Below, one piece after another: positions 49,164-60,097 of a stretch of DNA of 64,000 nt (position 1 is its first letter; every line of letters begins with the position of its first letter). The translations under genes were made by a program, and so were the position numbers. Below the pieces are notes generated by a model. That model searched no databases and had not been told where the DNA came from. It saw only the letters and a program-made list of their open reading frames with translations. The DNA is from Persicaria tinctoria. Its lineage: Eukaryota; Streptophyta; Magnoliopsida; Caryophyllales; Polygonaceae. The stretch covers positions 40,973,115 through 41,037,114 of the forward strand of contig JBANSL010000012.1 of NCBI GenBank assembly GCA_037127255.1, read 5' to 3'.

Positions 49164-51320
49164 TTTATAAGCGTCCCACCTACCCTTCCCAGAATTGTGC
49201 CGGTCGTGTAGTTACGCATATTCATGCGTAACTCAACGGTCGACACAATTCAAGTGTACGTGATGGGACATCCGTTTGATATACTGCGAACACTTCGCAT
49301 ATAGCCGCGTACATGACCTCAGCTAATTGAGGACGTGCATGATTTGGGGTGTATATATCCAGCACGGCGAACATGTATATATACATCACCATGTATTCCG
49401 CTAATATTTACATTTAACTCATTTTAATGTTTGTCACTTGTCACTACAACATCCTCCTTTTTACAGTCATTCCACCAGGACCAAAGATCATGGAAGCAGT
49501 TTGGAGTTACGGGGGCGACCGCAATCGTCAGTCTGTCGTGGTACAGTGAAACATGTCCCAACAATGGAGTCTGGTAAACAAATACCAAATTTGTGTTGCC
49601 TATTTGTCGATTATGCATGTAACGGCCGATGTATCCGTGTAAATCCGCGGATATTTTGTCATTAACTAACTGCACACAAGAAACATATTGGAAAAACACA
49701 AACATTGAAACATAGTATGAACAATTGTGATTGTTATTTCTTGAATTTCTTGGAAATGAACATAGTCCGAACAATTGTGTAATATGTACTGTAACCAAAT
49801 CAAACTACATCGACTGCAAAAAAACCCCTTACACAATAAATGTTTAATCTAAAATATTAAGCCAAGATCAAATCAAACAACATGCCTTATTAAAATTGTC
49901 GAGGGGATGGGTTAATATTTTAAAGGTAAGCTTCGAGCGAGGGCGACAGCGACCGTCATATCTTATGTGGAGTGCCGAAGCGAGACAATGACGGAGACAG
50001 AGACGAGACGGAGACAGAGGAGACGGAGGATGGGAGACACACTAGCCGGAGGGACAAATCTCGTCCGGCCCGCTGACATGCCATGGCTGGAGGGACGAAA
50101 CTAGTTTCAGATCCAGCAGGCACCCCACCTGTCCGCTCCCCTCCACAACCTCTCCACTCCCCCTCTGCAAGCGTGCCAATCAACGTACTTCCATGATCTT
50201 TAAAGTGTTCATTTCATACGGGAGATATAAGGTTTGAAAAGCATCGCTGTATGGGAATTAAACTATTCCACTATCTGCTTATAAGGTTCAGCATCCCCAT
50301 CCGCTGCCTTTTATAGACGTCTGAGTTCCACAAATAAATGCGGATATATATTGCGTGATGTGGTGCGGATCGTTTCGCAGTTTCCTGCGTCTCTTTTCCC
50401 CTTCTTAATTACGCATAATTACAAATTTGAACCGACGTTATGATTGAAACACCATTTCACTTGTTGTGCGGCTCTGTTACGCAGGTAGGTACGTAACCAG
50501 GGGCCTCGTTAGTTGCGTCCTCATAAGCGTCCCACCTACCATTCCCAGAATTGTGCGCCCTGTTTAATTACGCATATTCATGCGTAACTCAACGGCCGAC
50601 ACAATTCGGCATATCGGACTGGGACATGGGTTTGAGATACTGTGAACACTTCGCATATAGCCGCGTACATAATCGCAAGGGAATGCGGATACAACCGCAA
50701 CGACATCCGGCCCTCAGCTAAATGATTACGAACATGTATATATACATGACCATTTCTTCAGCTAATATGTACATTTAACTCATTTGAATGTTTTTCACTG
50801 CAATATCCTCCTTTTTACCGTCGTTCCGCTAGGACCAACGATCATGGAAGCACTTTGGAGTTAAGGGGGCGACAAGGCACCGCCAGTCTATCGTGGTACG
50901 GTCCAACATGTCCCGACAATGATGTCTGGTAAACAAATACCAGATTTGTGTTGCCTATTCGTCGATTGTGCATGTAACGTCCGAAGACTACGTAGCAGTT
51001 CTTAGTCACTCGCATGAACGTATCTACGGCGAATTGCTCATCTCCCCTCAATAATGTCACTCAATTCGTGCGATAGACGTTAAAAAGTTCTCATACTAAG
51101 CACTTTGTTATTTAGTGAATTTCATGTCTATTCTTACAGTGTCGTTGTACGCACGTCATATCGAATGTTGATCACCAAATGTAATGGAAATTCTAAGGTC
51201 GTTGCCCAATGTTGTTATGCATATCGCACCTAAAGAAATAAAGTAACAGTACTACTTAGACATAAAAACAATATAAAATCTACACAATTGTACACATTCC
51301 GACATCAACCTTTCGCCTCC
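49164..51320. repeat. Related cassettes right of the triplication
   Basis: Two related stretches (49,164-49,510 and 50,510-50,860) each contain the dyad TACGCATATTCATGCGTA (49,213-49,230; 50,569-50,586), TATA-like GTATATATACAT and a plus leader motif (49,486-49,503; 50,840-50,857). After the motif both keep a coding-like phrase, RGTV.HVPTM.SGKQIP. 49,780-50,320 repeats the subterminal and GC-rich blocks of the tandem unit. No intact gene. Confidence 0.5.
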
Positions 51321-51321
51321 A

Positions 51322-51750
51322 TCATGTCGTTTTTGGGATCACTTGAATCTTAAGCTCATTGAATGCAAAGGTTCGGACCTCCATATTTGCTTCCTTAACA
51401 AGTACTCTTGCATGTTGGGCTACATCTATGTGGTCATGTTCGCTTAACTTCGGGAAGAATGATCGAATACGTTCTAAAAGAAGGGCTCCAACCCTCCAGT
51501 AATACGCTCCAGGAATACCCTGATGAAACTGGTTGCAGTAAGCGCAACCAAACTGTAAGGGAGCGGATATGTGAGTGTCATTTTCACACTCCACTCGAAA
51601 TAGTGTGCATGGATGGATGCCATTGTATTCTGGATTGCGGCAAGCACAATCGGACTCGTCAGGCGGTGTCGAATACCGATCCCATTGAATTACAAAATCA
51701 ATGCGTGGATTTGAACCGCAATGTTCAGTTGTCACCGGCTCCATACGCAT
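51322..51750 (-). CDS. Unrecognised Cys-rich element protein (142 aa)
   Basis: Intact minus-strand frame from ATG 51,750 (MRMEPVTTEHC...) to the stop at 51,322. A second ATG two codons in is an alternative start. The middle has clustered Cys residues (CACRNPEYNG, HPCTLFRVEC, FGCAYC), suggesting a metal-binding fold. The C-terminal half is predicted helical and basic/acidic (LLLERIRSFFPKLSEHDHIDVAQHARVLVKEANMEVRTF). A TATA box lies about 50 bp upstream and seven phased CGCA-N6-TGCG dyads lie 110-290 bp upstream, the same promoter layout as the PMD-MULE gene. An intact frame in otherwise decayed DNA suggests recent or selected coding. I do not recognise the family; a DNA-binding regulator of the element is possible but unproven. 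Confidence 0.6.
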   Translation of the reverse strand: MRMEPVTTEHCGSNPRIDFVIQWDRYSTPPDESDCACRNPEYNGIHPCTLFRVECENDTHISAPLQFGCAYCNQFHQGIPGAYYWRVGALLLERIRSFFPKLSEHDHIDVAQHARVLVKEANMEVRTFAFNELKIQVIPKTT

Positions 51751-51798
51751 TAAGTACAATGTGGAGTTGTGTAATTCATATGTGTATCAATTGGGGTG

Positions 51799-51806
51799 TT
51801 TATAAA
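51799..51806 (-). promoter_or_regulatory. TATA box of the 142-aa gene
   Basis: TTTATAAA, about 50 bp upstream of the ATG at 51,750. The expected start site would leave a leader of about 20 nt. Confidence 0.55.
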
Positions 51807-51859
51807 GCACGTCAGAGGTGGAGCGTAGGCGACAAAAACAACAGAAGGGGCTCATAATT

Positions 51860-52036
51860 AGCGCATGCAAATGCGTATGAAAACGCAACCCAATGCATAT
51901 AGATACGCAAGCCAATGCATATACATACGCAACTCAATGCGCATATGCGGTGTTCCAGTCAAACTGCGTATAGATACGCAACCCAATGTCTATAGATACG
52001 CAAGCCAATGCATATACATACGCAACTCAATGCGCA
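51860..52036. promoter_or_regulatory. Array of seven dyads in 22-bp phase
   Basis: 18-bp dyads of the form NACGCA-N6-TGCNNA start at 51,860, 51,882, 51,904 and 51,926, exactly 22 bp apart. After a 93-bp duplication they start again at 51,975, 51,997 and 52,019, also 22 bp apart. The array is upstream of the minus-strand 142-aa gene. Confidence 0.75.
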
Positions 52037-52549
52037 TATGCAGTGTTCCAGTCAAACTGCACTTCCGGCGGGCAAGCGCATCCTTCCATCGACATTGGGC
52101 CCACGACCTCTTCATGCGGGCCGCATCTGCCTGCGAAACTAAACAATCGAGACAAGCTCTGTAAAGGACCTAACCCACGGACCTAGCCAGTTGATACACG
52201 CTGAATCCATGATTGAATCGAACAAAGGACAGTGTATATATTTTATAGACATGCGTATGTAGTCGTTGGTGGATGCGGAGCACCACCGAACATAGCCTGC
52301 GTCTCCAATTAATCAAGTGTACATTCAATTGAAATCGTCGGCAAATGTCGTTTATTAAATCGAAATCATTCTACAATAACAGAGAATGTATTTTCACAAT
52401 ATTAGTACACAAATAACAAACGTGTTTACATCAGAAACTCATCAGATACACCAACGAGCAGACACGAGGTTCACCCGGTTGTTGTTGAACCGCCATTGTT
52501 GATCCAGGTAGACGCCAACATTTACACATTACGGCGTTAGGGGTGAAAT
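52037..52549. other. Spacer between the dyad array and small gene fragment
   Basis: Partly related to 24,050-24,240 in its right half (CTCATCAGATACACCAACGA, GAACCGCCATT). No gene is supported. Confidence 0.4.
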
Positions 52550-52850
52550 CATGCTTACCCAGGGATATTTCAACCTCCCAACCCTGTCGGACGAAGTGAC
52601 GTCGCACTCACAGCTCATTGGATCCTCTGAGCTGTAACGACGTCTACATTACTTTGCCACCTGCGACGAGAGTTTTCTAGTATTCAACTCAAAGTGTTCC
52701 ACCGATCCTTTACCACCTCCCTCTTTGAAATTACCGTTTGGAATGAGTATTTTACAACAAACAATTTCAACGAGTAAGAAACAACCATTTCGAGAAATGG
52801 GTGCAACTTCCCGAGCACGACCAACTGTATTTATAGGCTGAAATGCCGCC
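52550..52850 (-). pseudogene. Small element gene fragment with TATA box, copy 2
   Basis: Homologue of 24,250-24,570: minus TATA (GTATTTATAGGC near 52,828), leader motif at 52,690-52,707, and the conserved exon between TAG and GTAAGC coding MSCECDVTSSDRVGRLKYPW. The frame in front of the exon is interrupted here (TGA after the motif), which supports an intron or decay. Confidence 0.4.
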
Positions 52851-52874
52851 AACCTACGAACGACCTAGGGTCAG

Positions 52875-55829
52875 TGATAGGGTCTATTTTAGTCATGTTT
52901 TTAGTATAGATTTGCATAGTAATTTAGAGCATTTTTACCTATTTTGTAGTTAATTTATATTATTTGATTTTCGGAGTCTACACTAGTGCTTTTATATATT
53001 TCGGGTATTTTCGAGTTGGATCGTATAAATTTAGAGGAAGATCGCAATTTAAGGGCTTATTGGGCGAATTAAAAATGGACCGGCTACGTATTTGGGCCGA
53101 TGAATTACATACCGGCATACCATATCCAATGGTGGAGGAGATGCGGTTCGGCGTTGGTCTCACAAGCCGCATTAACTTATACGAAATTATATATAAATTA
53201 GATATATATTATATAAATAAATAATAAATTAGGATATTTAGAATACTCCGTATTATATTTATATATATTTTTTTTTTATTAGGAAATAATTCGAGACCGG
53301 ACAGGCCCGGACCTCGAGAGGCCGACAAAGTCGGCAGACGGCAAGCCGTCTAAACATACAACATAGTAAAAGAAAATACAACAGGAAACAGAATACAGAC
53401 ACCTAATACAAAAAAATAACTACACAAAATAAACCCGGAAAGCCCCAGACCCTAAGCACACAAGCGGACACAGGAGCGAGAAGAAGGAGACCCGGCATGG
53501 AGAAGTGGATAGCGAGCGCATGGGACAGCAAAGCTGACTCGATGTCTCGCCGTCGGAAAGACGGAAAGAAGTAATCCACGTAGGGCAAAGACGACTCCTG
53601 GGAAAGTGTGGATCACACGACGTTCCCTCCACCTAGATGAAGGATCTTCGGAGACCACGAACACCACCAACACGATCATCGATCAACCAGGGCCGCAGAA
53701 CTGCTCCTCAACCGAAACTAACCACGAATCCAACGGACGGAACTCCAACCAACCCGAGAAAGTGAAGCACGACCGCGAGAGGACGAAGAGCGCAAGAAAA
53801 TTCCGGAAAATATTTACGCAAGTTATTTTATTCCGGAAAATACCAACCCAAACGGGATTTAATCCAAGCTCTTTCGAACGATGTTTCGAACCCTTGTGGG
53901 ATATTTATTTTTAGTTATTTAATATAATTTACTACTTGTAATTTTTAATTTGATTAAAGAAAAATACCAAAATCAAATGGGTTAGCTTTGGGCCCAAGAC
54001 TTTGCCTTGGGCCCAAAGAGCAAAACAAGGGCCCGAAGAGTAGAAAGGGTACTAGGTTTTGCTGAAACAAAACGACGTCGCATCCACCGAGGCTGCAGAG
54101 AGATGTGTCGAGCAAGGAGAAGGACGTCGATAGAGGCAGCACGCCCCAACCGAGCACTGCAGCGACGCCCGGGAGACAGTGGAAAGGCGCGCCGAGGGTG
54201 AAGCCGAGGGGTTCAAGAGGCGGAGGACGCCCTGAGTTCCATTTGAGGGAAAAGAGGCTTGGGAAATCTGGAGGGGAAACGGATTGAAGAGTCGATACAA
54301 TCCGAACAGAAGCCGCGGCTCGATTCAAGGCTAATCAATAATGAATCAACCTGAAAAAAGAGACAAGGAGCCCCGATTGGAAGGAATTGAAGAAAGCACC
54401 CAACTTCCCAATCGGGGAGGACAAGGAGCGTCGAAGGCCGATGGATCCAACCAGCGCCCAAAGAGGCCGGAGATGTGCGAAAGGGGGGAGACGAAGCTAT
54501 CGTCGACGATGGCAGCCAGAGATATTGAACCACAACGGCGAAACGGACCAAAACGCCAGTCGGACCAAGCCCGGGCAAGACGAGATGGAGGTGGACAGAA
54601 CGAGTGGTTGAGGGACACTAGAGGAGCCGACGGCGCCGAGGAGAGGCAACCAGAAGAGGGAGCACCGTCACCGGACCGGGAAGCACAAAAGTGGCTTGGT
54701 AGAGGAGATTTTAGACCACCGCCGCCGGCGACAGGCCCCACGGCGGTGGAGGGTTTTGTCGAAGGGAAGCCCCGCGGAGGAGCTAGCCACTGTTTCGAGC
54801 ACTCTCCGAGGAGAGGAAGGGCTCCCGGAGGAGATTTGGGCCTCCCGGAGGAGGATGTTTTAGGCTCCCGAAGGAGATTTGGGCCTCCGGGAGGAGGATG
54901 TTTTAGGCTCCGGAGGAGATGTTGTGCTTCTGAAGGAGTGATACTCTCGAGTACCTTCTTTACTCCCGTATTATATTTATATGAATTTAGATAGATTAGG
55001 TTTTTCACAGTACTATATATACATTGATTCATACGGTGCACCAATACCGCGGCCGCGGCCGTGACTAACTCTTCTAACCTAAAACCCTTATTATGTTTTG
55101 TCTTATTTTTATGGAGATCTAAACTCCTCTGTTTTGTCTATGGACTGAAGCTTTGATTTGATAAATTTGTGAAATTTCTATTCTTATTCTATTCTTATTG
55201 ATTCGTATTGATTCTTTTGCAAATATTATTGATTTCTTCTAGTCCGCGCAACTAGTTGAGATTATTGCTAGGATTTTGTAGATTCCTCGTAGCGAACCTT
55301 AATCCATAGTAGCAATCATGCCTTTTTAGGACTCGTAGGACTAAACTGGTGTGTAGAGAATCAATTATATGTTGAATGCTGACTCGTAGCTTGGTGTTCC
55401 ATATATCCTGGTTAATCCTTAATCTTAATGCTAATATTGGGTTGAATCTTAACCGTGTTAGGGTTATCTAATTAGTAAGGGTTATTAGGACTCGTAGGAC
55501 TAGTAATTTACACAAGATCAGGACAGGAACAATAATAGAATGAAAAGAGAGCTTGAAGAAGAATCAAGGATCAACTAGTCAAACTAAAGTGGATGTTTAT
55601 AGATGAAACTAGTTCTTTAATTGTTATCTCCGTTAATTTGTTTATAGTTTATTTTATTTTCTTTCTTAATCTCAATCATAAAAACCCCATTTTTCTATTA
55701 ATTGGTAAATAGACTTAACTTAGAAATATCTTGATTCTTTGTGGGATCGACTCGTACTTACCACGCTCCATTAGTTAGTAAGTTCGAATTTATTTTGACA
55801 CGGTTTAGGCGACTAAAAACCAATCATCA
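52875..55829 (+). repeat. 5' LTR of a non-autonomous (TR-GAG-like) element, with an insertion
   Basis: Starts TGATAGGGTCTATTTTAGTC. Its first 370 bp or so are repeated at 59,678-60,047. It ends ...TCATCA just before a tRNA-Asp-type primer-binding site. An insertion of about 1.7 kb (53,262-54,965) interrupts it, so the LTR proper is about 1.25 kb. Confidence 0.8.
53262..54965 (-). mobile_element. Insertion inside the 5' LTR, probably a retroposon in reverse orientation
   Basis: Flanked on both sides by GTATTATATTTATAT (about 53,247 and 54,967), consistent with a target-site duplication of about 15 bp. The left end is a T-rich run, as expected for a poly(A) tail read from the opposite strand. 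The interior is GC-rich on the right and AT-rich in the middle. Minus-strand frames there are Pro/Ser-rich and show no reverse transcriptase. It could be a 5'- or internally deleted LINE or a composite; the class is uncertain. Confidence 0.45.
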
Positions 55830-55832
55830 AAT

Positions 55833-55850
55833 TGGCGTCGTTGCCGGGGA
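55833..55850 (+). other. Primer-binding site, tRNA-Asp type
   Basis: TGGCGTCGTTGCCGGGGA differs by one base from the TGGCGCCGTTGCCGGGGA site known from plant Athila/Tat-type gypsy elements. Confidence 0.8.
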
Positions 55851-55955
55851 ATCAAAGTTTATTTCTTTGTTTTGTGTGTTTATCAATTTTGTATATATCT
55901 AATTTGTTGTGAACCTATCTTACGGTTCATAACACCCTTGCTACTAACTTTTGAG

Positions 55956-56861
55956 ATGCTGAGGTTATTGCAGTTTCAAGGTGAAAACTTTCACCAATAT
56001 CTTACTAGATTGCAGAGATGTGTTGACATCCGTAAGTCACGGGGCTATCAAGACAGCATCCGAGATATGATTGTTTGCCTAATTGACGGGATGACTGCTG
56101 AGACACGAGCGCTTGCTGAGCACATGAGTAACGGAGGCCTAGCACGGTTAGGTTTGTCGGGGTTGTGGGATTTTTTCTGTTATATGGATTACCATATTGC
56201 GCATGAAGAATCCTTCACTTCGGCATCACTACCAATGGGGGACTCTGTCACACACTTGGACGATGAAATCCAAGCCCTTACTCAAGCGATACAGGAGAAT
56301 TCTCAAGCGATACAGGAGAATGGTGAGAGGATCAAAAACTTGGGGGAACAAATTAGCCAACTTACTCAAAGATCAAGCGAGATAATAGCTGAGCAGATGG
56401 CCACCCCGCAAGTTGATAAAGAAAGCCAACCCATTTCGTCATCTCCTGAGACAGATGGCCACCCCGCAAGTTGATAAAGAAAGCCACCCCGCAAGTTGAT
56501 AAAGAAAGCCACCCCGCAAGTTGAGCAGATGGCCACCCGGCAAGTTGATAAAGAAAGCCAACCCATTTTGTCATCTCCTGAGACAGTGAAGGATGCAAGA
56601 ATGGAAGATCATGCCGAAGTCATTGTGCTTAATTCATTCCCTCCTAGTTGGTTTCATAACGAGGAAGAATTCTTCATAGACAACAATAGTTTCTTTGCCG
56701 ATGGAGAAGATGGTCCAGTGCTTCCTGACATAGAATCTCATGAGTCGACGCATGAGGTTTTAGATGTTGTGTCCCCTACTCCATCCAATGAATTTAGTCT
56801 GATCTCCCCCGTTGATGAACCATGTCCAGAGCCACCTGCTGAGGCTCGAGAGGCAATATAG
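55956..56861 (+). pseudogene. Retrotransposon gag-like protein with an internal repeat
   Basis: From ATG 55,956 the frame has a gag core (FQGENFHQYLTRLQRCVDI, YMDYHIAHEESF), a coiled-coil-like region (QAIQENSQAIQENGERIKN) and a repeated PQVDKES segment. The GCAAGTTGATAAAGAAAGCC unit is repeated at 56,408-56,560 and shifts the reading phase, so a TGA interrupts at 56,472. The frame then continues with an acidic segment to TAG at 56,859. There is no protease, RT or integrase anywhere in the element. Confidence 0.65.
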
Positions 56862-59650
56862 GTAAACGTTTGCAATTTGGAAGGTAACGGTGATTTTGTT
56901 GATCCTTTTAATTGTTATTTTGAAAAGCCACCAGTGGAACTGAATTGGTGGTATCATATTCCATCAGTGGAGTCATACATTTGATAAATTGAAAGTGTTT
57001 CTAACCTATATAGTATTATATAATTTCAATTTATTAGTGTGCTACAATGTTTTGGGTAAGATGTGTGCACGGGAATATGACAGACTGCTGAGGGCTTTGA
57101 CAATGTCTGATAGGTAAGGATTGGAAGGCAACCCAAGGTATGAGTTTTTTTTTTATATATTTCCGTTTTATTTTTAGTTATTTTTTATTTCCTTTTTATT
57201 GTTAGTTAGGATTATTATATATATTTTTTTTTTTTTAAATTTTCGAAAAAAAAGAAAGAAAAAAGAACAAAAAGAAAAAGAAAAAAAAATATGTCGAGCC
57301 CTACGTCCTCATCCTACCGCCTCTTCTCTGTGCACCTCTCTCCACCACCACCCTAGCCGACGCCGCACCACACGCCCCTCCACCGGACTTTCTCCCTTTC
57401 AATCCCCGACCTAATTCGCCACCCCCTGTTCCCCATGCCCGCGCTCTGCTCCAGTCCAACTCCGCCATCGCTGCTGTTGCTCCTTGTGGCAGTGATTCCT
57501 CTCGACCTGACTGTGACTCGCCAGGGACATGGATTTCAGTATTCGACAGGTAAGTAAAGGTATAATCAAATTTCCACTTCGAGCTTTCTGGATTGGGTTT
57601 TATTATTCTCTTGGCTTGGATTTGATTGGTTATGATTGAGATTATAATTACTTATTAGTTAAATTGGTGCTCAAGATTGGCAAGTGCAACTAAATTGCTC
57701 CAGTTTGATTTTGAAATCCTGCTGCCCGGATTCTATGCTGAATTTTCATGCAGCTGAATTGGTTGTGGTTTTGTTGGAATTTGATGTTGCTTGCAGATGA
57801 TTACTAAGCCTAAGATGTTTTGATTTCATAGGGTCAGATTACTTTTGTGTGAGCTAAATATGATTTCATAGGGTTAGAATTAGTTGGACTGATCTTGGAC
57901 TATCTTAGATGATGATAGTAGCTCTGCTGAAATTTCGGACTTCATATCACTTCTTCTCTGCTATGTGGTGCTTTTGTTGTGGGATATTATGCTTCACCAC
58001 ATGTGTTTGTTAGCCTTCACTTTATGTTTACCCATGTGTGAAGATTAATTAAAACTTATAGCTGAATTTGATCACCTTAGCTGCTGATTTTGGTTGTTTC
58101 TTCATGATTATTTGTAGTTGAGGCTACTACTATTGGCTCACTTAGTTCTTGAGATATGACGATGTCCGTCCTTTATTTCTTTTGCTTGTATCTTGCTCCC
58201 TGTGTCCATCAATTTTTGACGATTTTATCTGCAAAATATGGATGAGCATGAGCCGTAGGATTGATTTTTGTTTTACTAGTTTTTGTTTTCGGTCCCTATG
58301 TTTGGATGATATATTTTCTTGGATGTTGGAATGTGTTTGGTTGTGGTGCATTTTTTTTTTTTTGTGTCTTGGCCAGGGCCGATTGAAAAGGGATATGTCA
58401 TACCGTTCCGACTCCAAGAAGGTTCACAAATGCATATTGCATCCAAGAGGGAGTGGCTGGCAAATATTGTGCTTCGAATCTCCGTTTGATCGGTTAAGAG
58501 GCTACACAACTACCTCCAGAGTTGAATTGAAGATTTATGGTCGAAATGCCTATTCACATTGTGAGTTTCCTCTTACTCTTTCTTTTTTTTTTCTTTACTT
58601 TGAGGACAAAGTAAGATTTTAAGCATGGGGTGGGGGAATTCAAGTGTAGCTTCGTGTTTTGTGTTTTATGTTAGTCTTTTTTTGCTCTATTTTTAATTTT
58701 TACATCACATTGCACTGCATTATAGTTATTTCATAATTATCCCATGGCCATAGTAAGCTATTGAGTCCTTGTTTTATATTTGTTAGTTTTTCTTTTAGTT
58801 TTGTTAAGAATTTGTCTCTATGATTGGTATGACCTCGATGATGATATATGGTTTTTCATGGCTTAAGAGTTAATAAATTTGAATTTTAATTGAATTACGA
58901 CACTTGTGGGATTCCCATAGATAATCTGGATTATGAGCTTTAGTTATAACTTGATTATTGGTTGGATGTTCAGTTTAGAGCAATTGTTAGTATTTATATG
59001 ATTTCTAATGTTTATGTCTAAACCCCTAATGAAAAGCACTAGTAAATTCGGTTATCTATTTGATGTGAATTGTGATGTGCGTTGATATATTTTGGGTTGA
59101 TGAGTGTAAGGAGAATAAAATTCACTTACACCGCTTGAGGAGGATAAAATTCACTCGAGTGAAAAGAATCATCAATAAACCAATGTTCGAGGAGGATAAA
59201 ATTCACTCGACAATCATGAGAAAAGAAAAAAAATACGGTTAGTAACCAATCCTGTTTGTGGAGGATAAAATTCATGCGAGGAAGAAAAAAATAATAATTA
59301 GAAATACTTGGAAACAAAGAAAGAAAAATATGAGCTTTATTGAAATTCCGAAATAGAAAAAGCATAGTAATCTATGGGTGTTTATGACGATTTTTTTTGT
59401 GCTTAATGAATTTGATTGCTCAATACATTCTGAATGCAAGCATCCCCTGAACCTAATTAGAGTTTAAAGCAATGAGTCTGAAGAGTTTGATGTGGGTCTC
59501 ATAGTGTCATAACTATTTTGAGCTTTAACATAATAAATACTCCGGTAGCCATGAGAACCATACTGATGAGTGATCATTCATAGAAATTTCTTTGAGTCTC
59601 TTGTCTTCCATTTTGAGTCTGCATTTGTCTGTGATAGTTTGCTTGGAGAC
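56862..59650 (+). other. Internal non-coding region of the TR-GAG-like element
   Basis: Contains an A-rich run near 57,240-57,290 followed by a C/T-rich leader-like stretch with ATG at 57,291, an intron-like AT-rich region, and a possible exon near 58,376-58,560 (CILHPRGSGWQILCFESPFDRLRGY). Four copies of GGAGGATAAAATTCACTCGA-like sequence lie at 59,108-59,280. No pol genes. Any coding role is uncertain. Confidence 0.4.
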
Positions 59651-59677
59651 AAGCAAAAGTCTAAGCATGTGGTAGTT
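59651..59677 (+). other. Polypurine-tract region
   Basis: AAGCAAAAGTCTAAGCATGT followed by GGTAGTT directly precedes the 3' LTR. It matches the purine-rich context that plant gypsy-type elements show before TGATAGAGTC-type LTR starts. Confidence 0.5.
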
Positions 59678-60047
59678 TGATAGAGTCTATTTTAGTCATG
59701 TTTTTAGTATAGATTTGCATAGTAATTTAGAGCATTTTTACCTATTTTGTAGTTAATTTATATTATTTGATTTTCGGAGTCTACACTAGTGCTTTTATAT
59801 ATTTCAGGTATTTTCGAGCTGGATCGTATAAATTTAGAGGAAGATCGCAATTTAAGGGCTTATTGGGCGAATTAAAAATGGACCGGCTACGTATTTGGGC
59901 CGATGAAGTACATACCGGCATACCATATCCAATGGTGGAGGAGATGCGGTTCGGCGTTGGTCTCACAAGCCGCATTACATATAAATTAGATATATATTAT
60001 ATAAATAAATAATAAATTAGGATATTTAGAATACTCCGTATTATATT
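59678..60047 (+). repeat. 3' LTR, truncated
   Basis: Repeats 52,875-53,260 at high identity, with a small deletion near 59,980, and is cut off after GTATTATATTT where the PMD-MULE terminus begins. The rest of the LTR is missing or lies beyond the window. Confidence 0.85.
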
Positions 60048-60097
60048 TGGGGTATGATATGTACACCGCTAATTTTTATTATTTACACCGCAAATCC

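Noticed and set aside
49424..49798. 124-codon minus-strand frame right of the triplication
   Set aside because: Covers a promoter, leader motif and subterminal repeat read from the wrong side. No conserved motif.
51860..52036. Regular palindromic array resembling CRISPR
   Set aside because: Plant nuclear DNA, repeats of 22 bp without unique 25-40-bp spacers and no cas genes. The pattern is a protein-site array.
54346..55044. 232-codon minus-strand frame in the insertion within the LTR
   Set aside because: Pro/Ser-rich, crosses the insertion edge and is mirrored by open frames on the other strand. No domain recognised.
57291..57420. Possible host gene start in the TR-GAG interior (ATG after an A-rich run)
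   Set aside because: The frame stops after about 20 codons, and C/T-rich composition alone explains its appearance. It may be a captured leader but cannot be supported.
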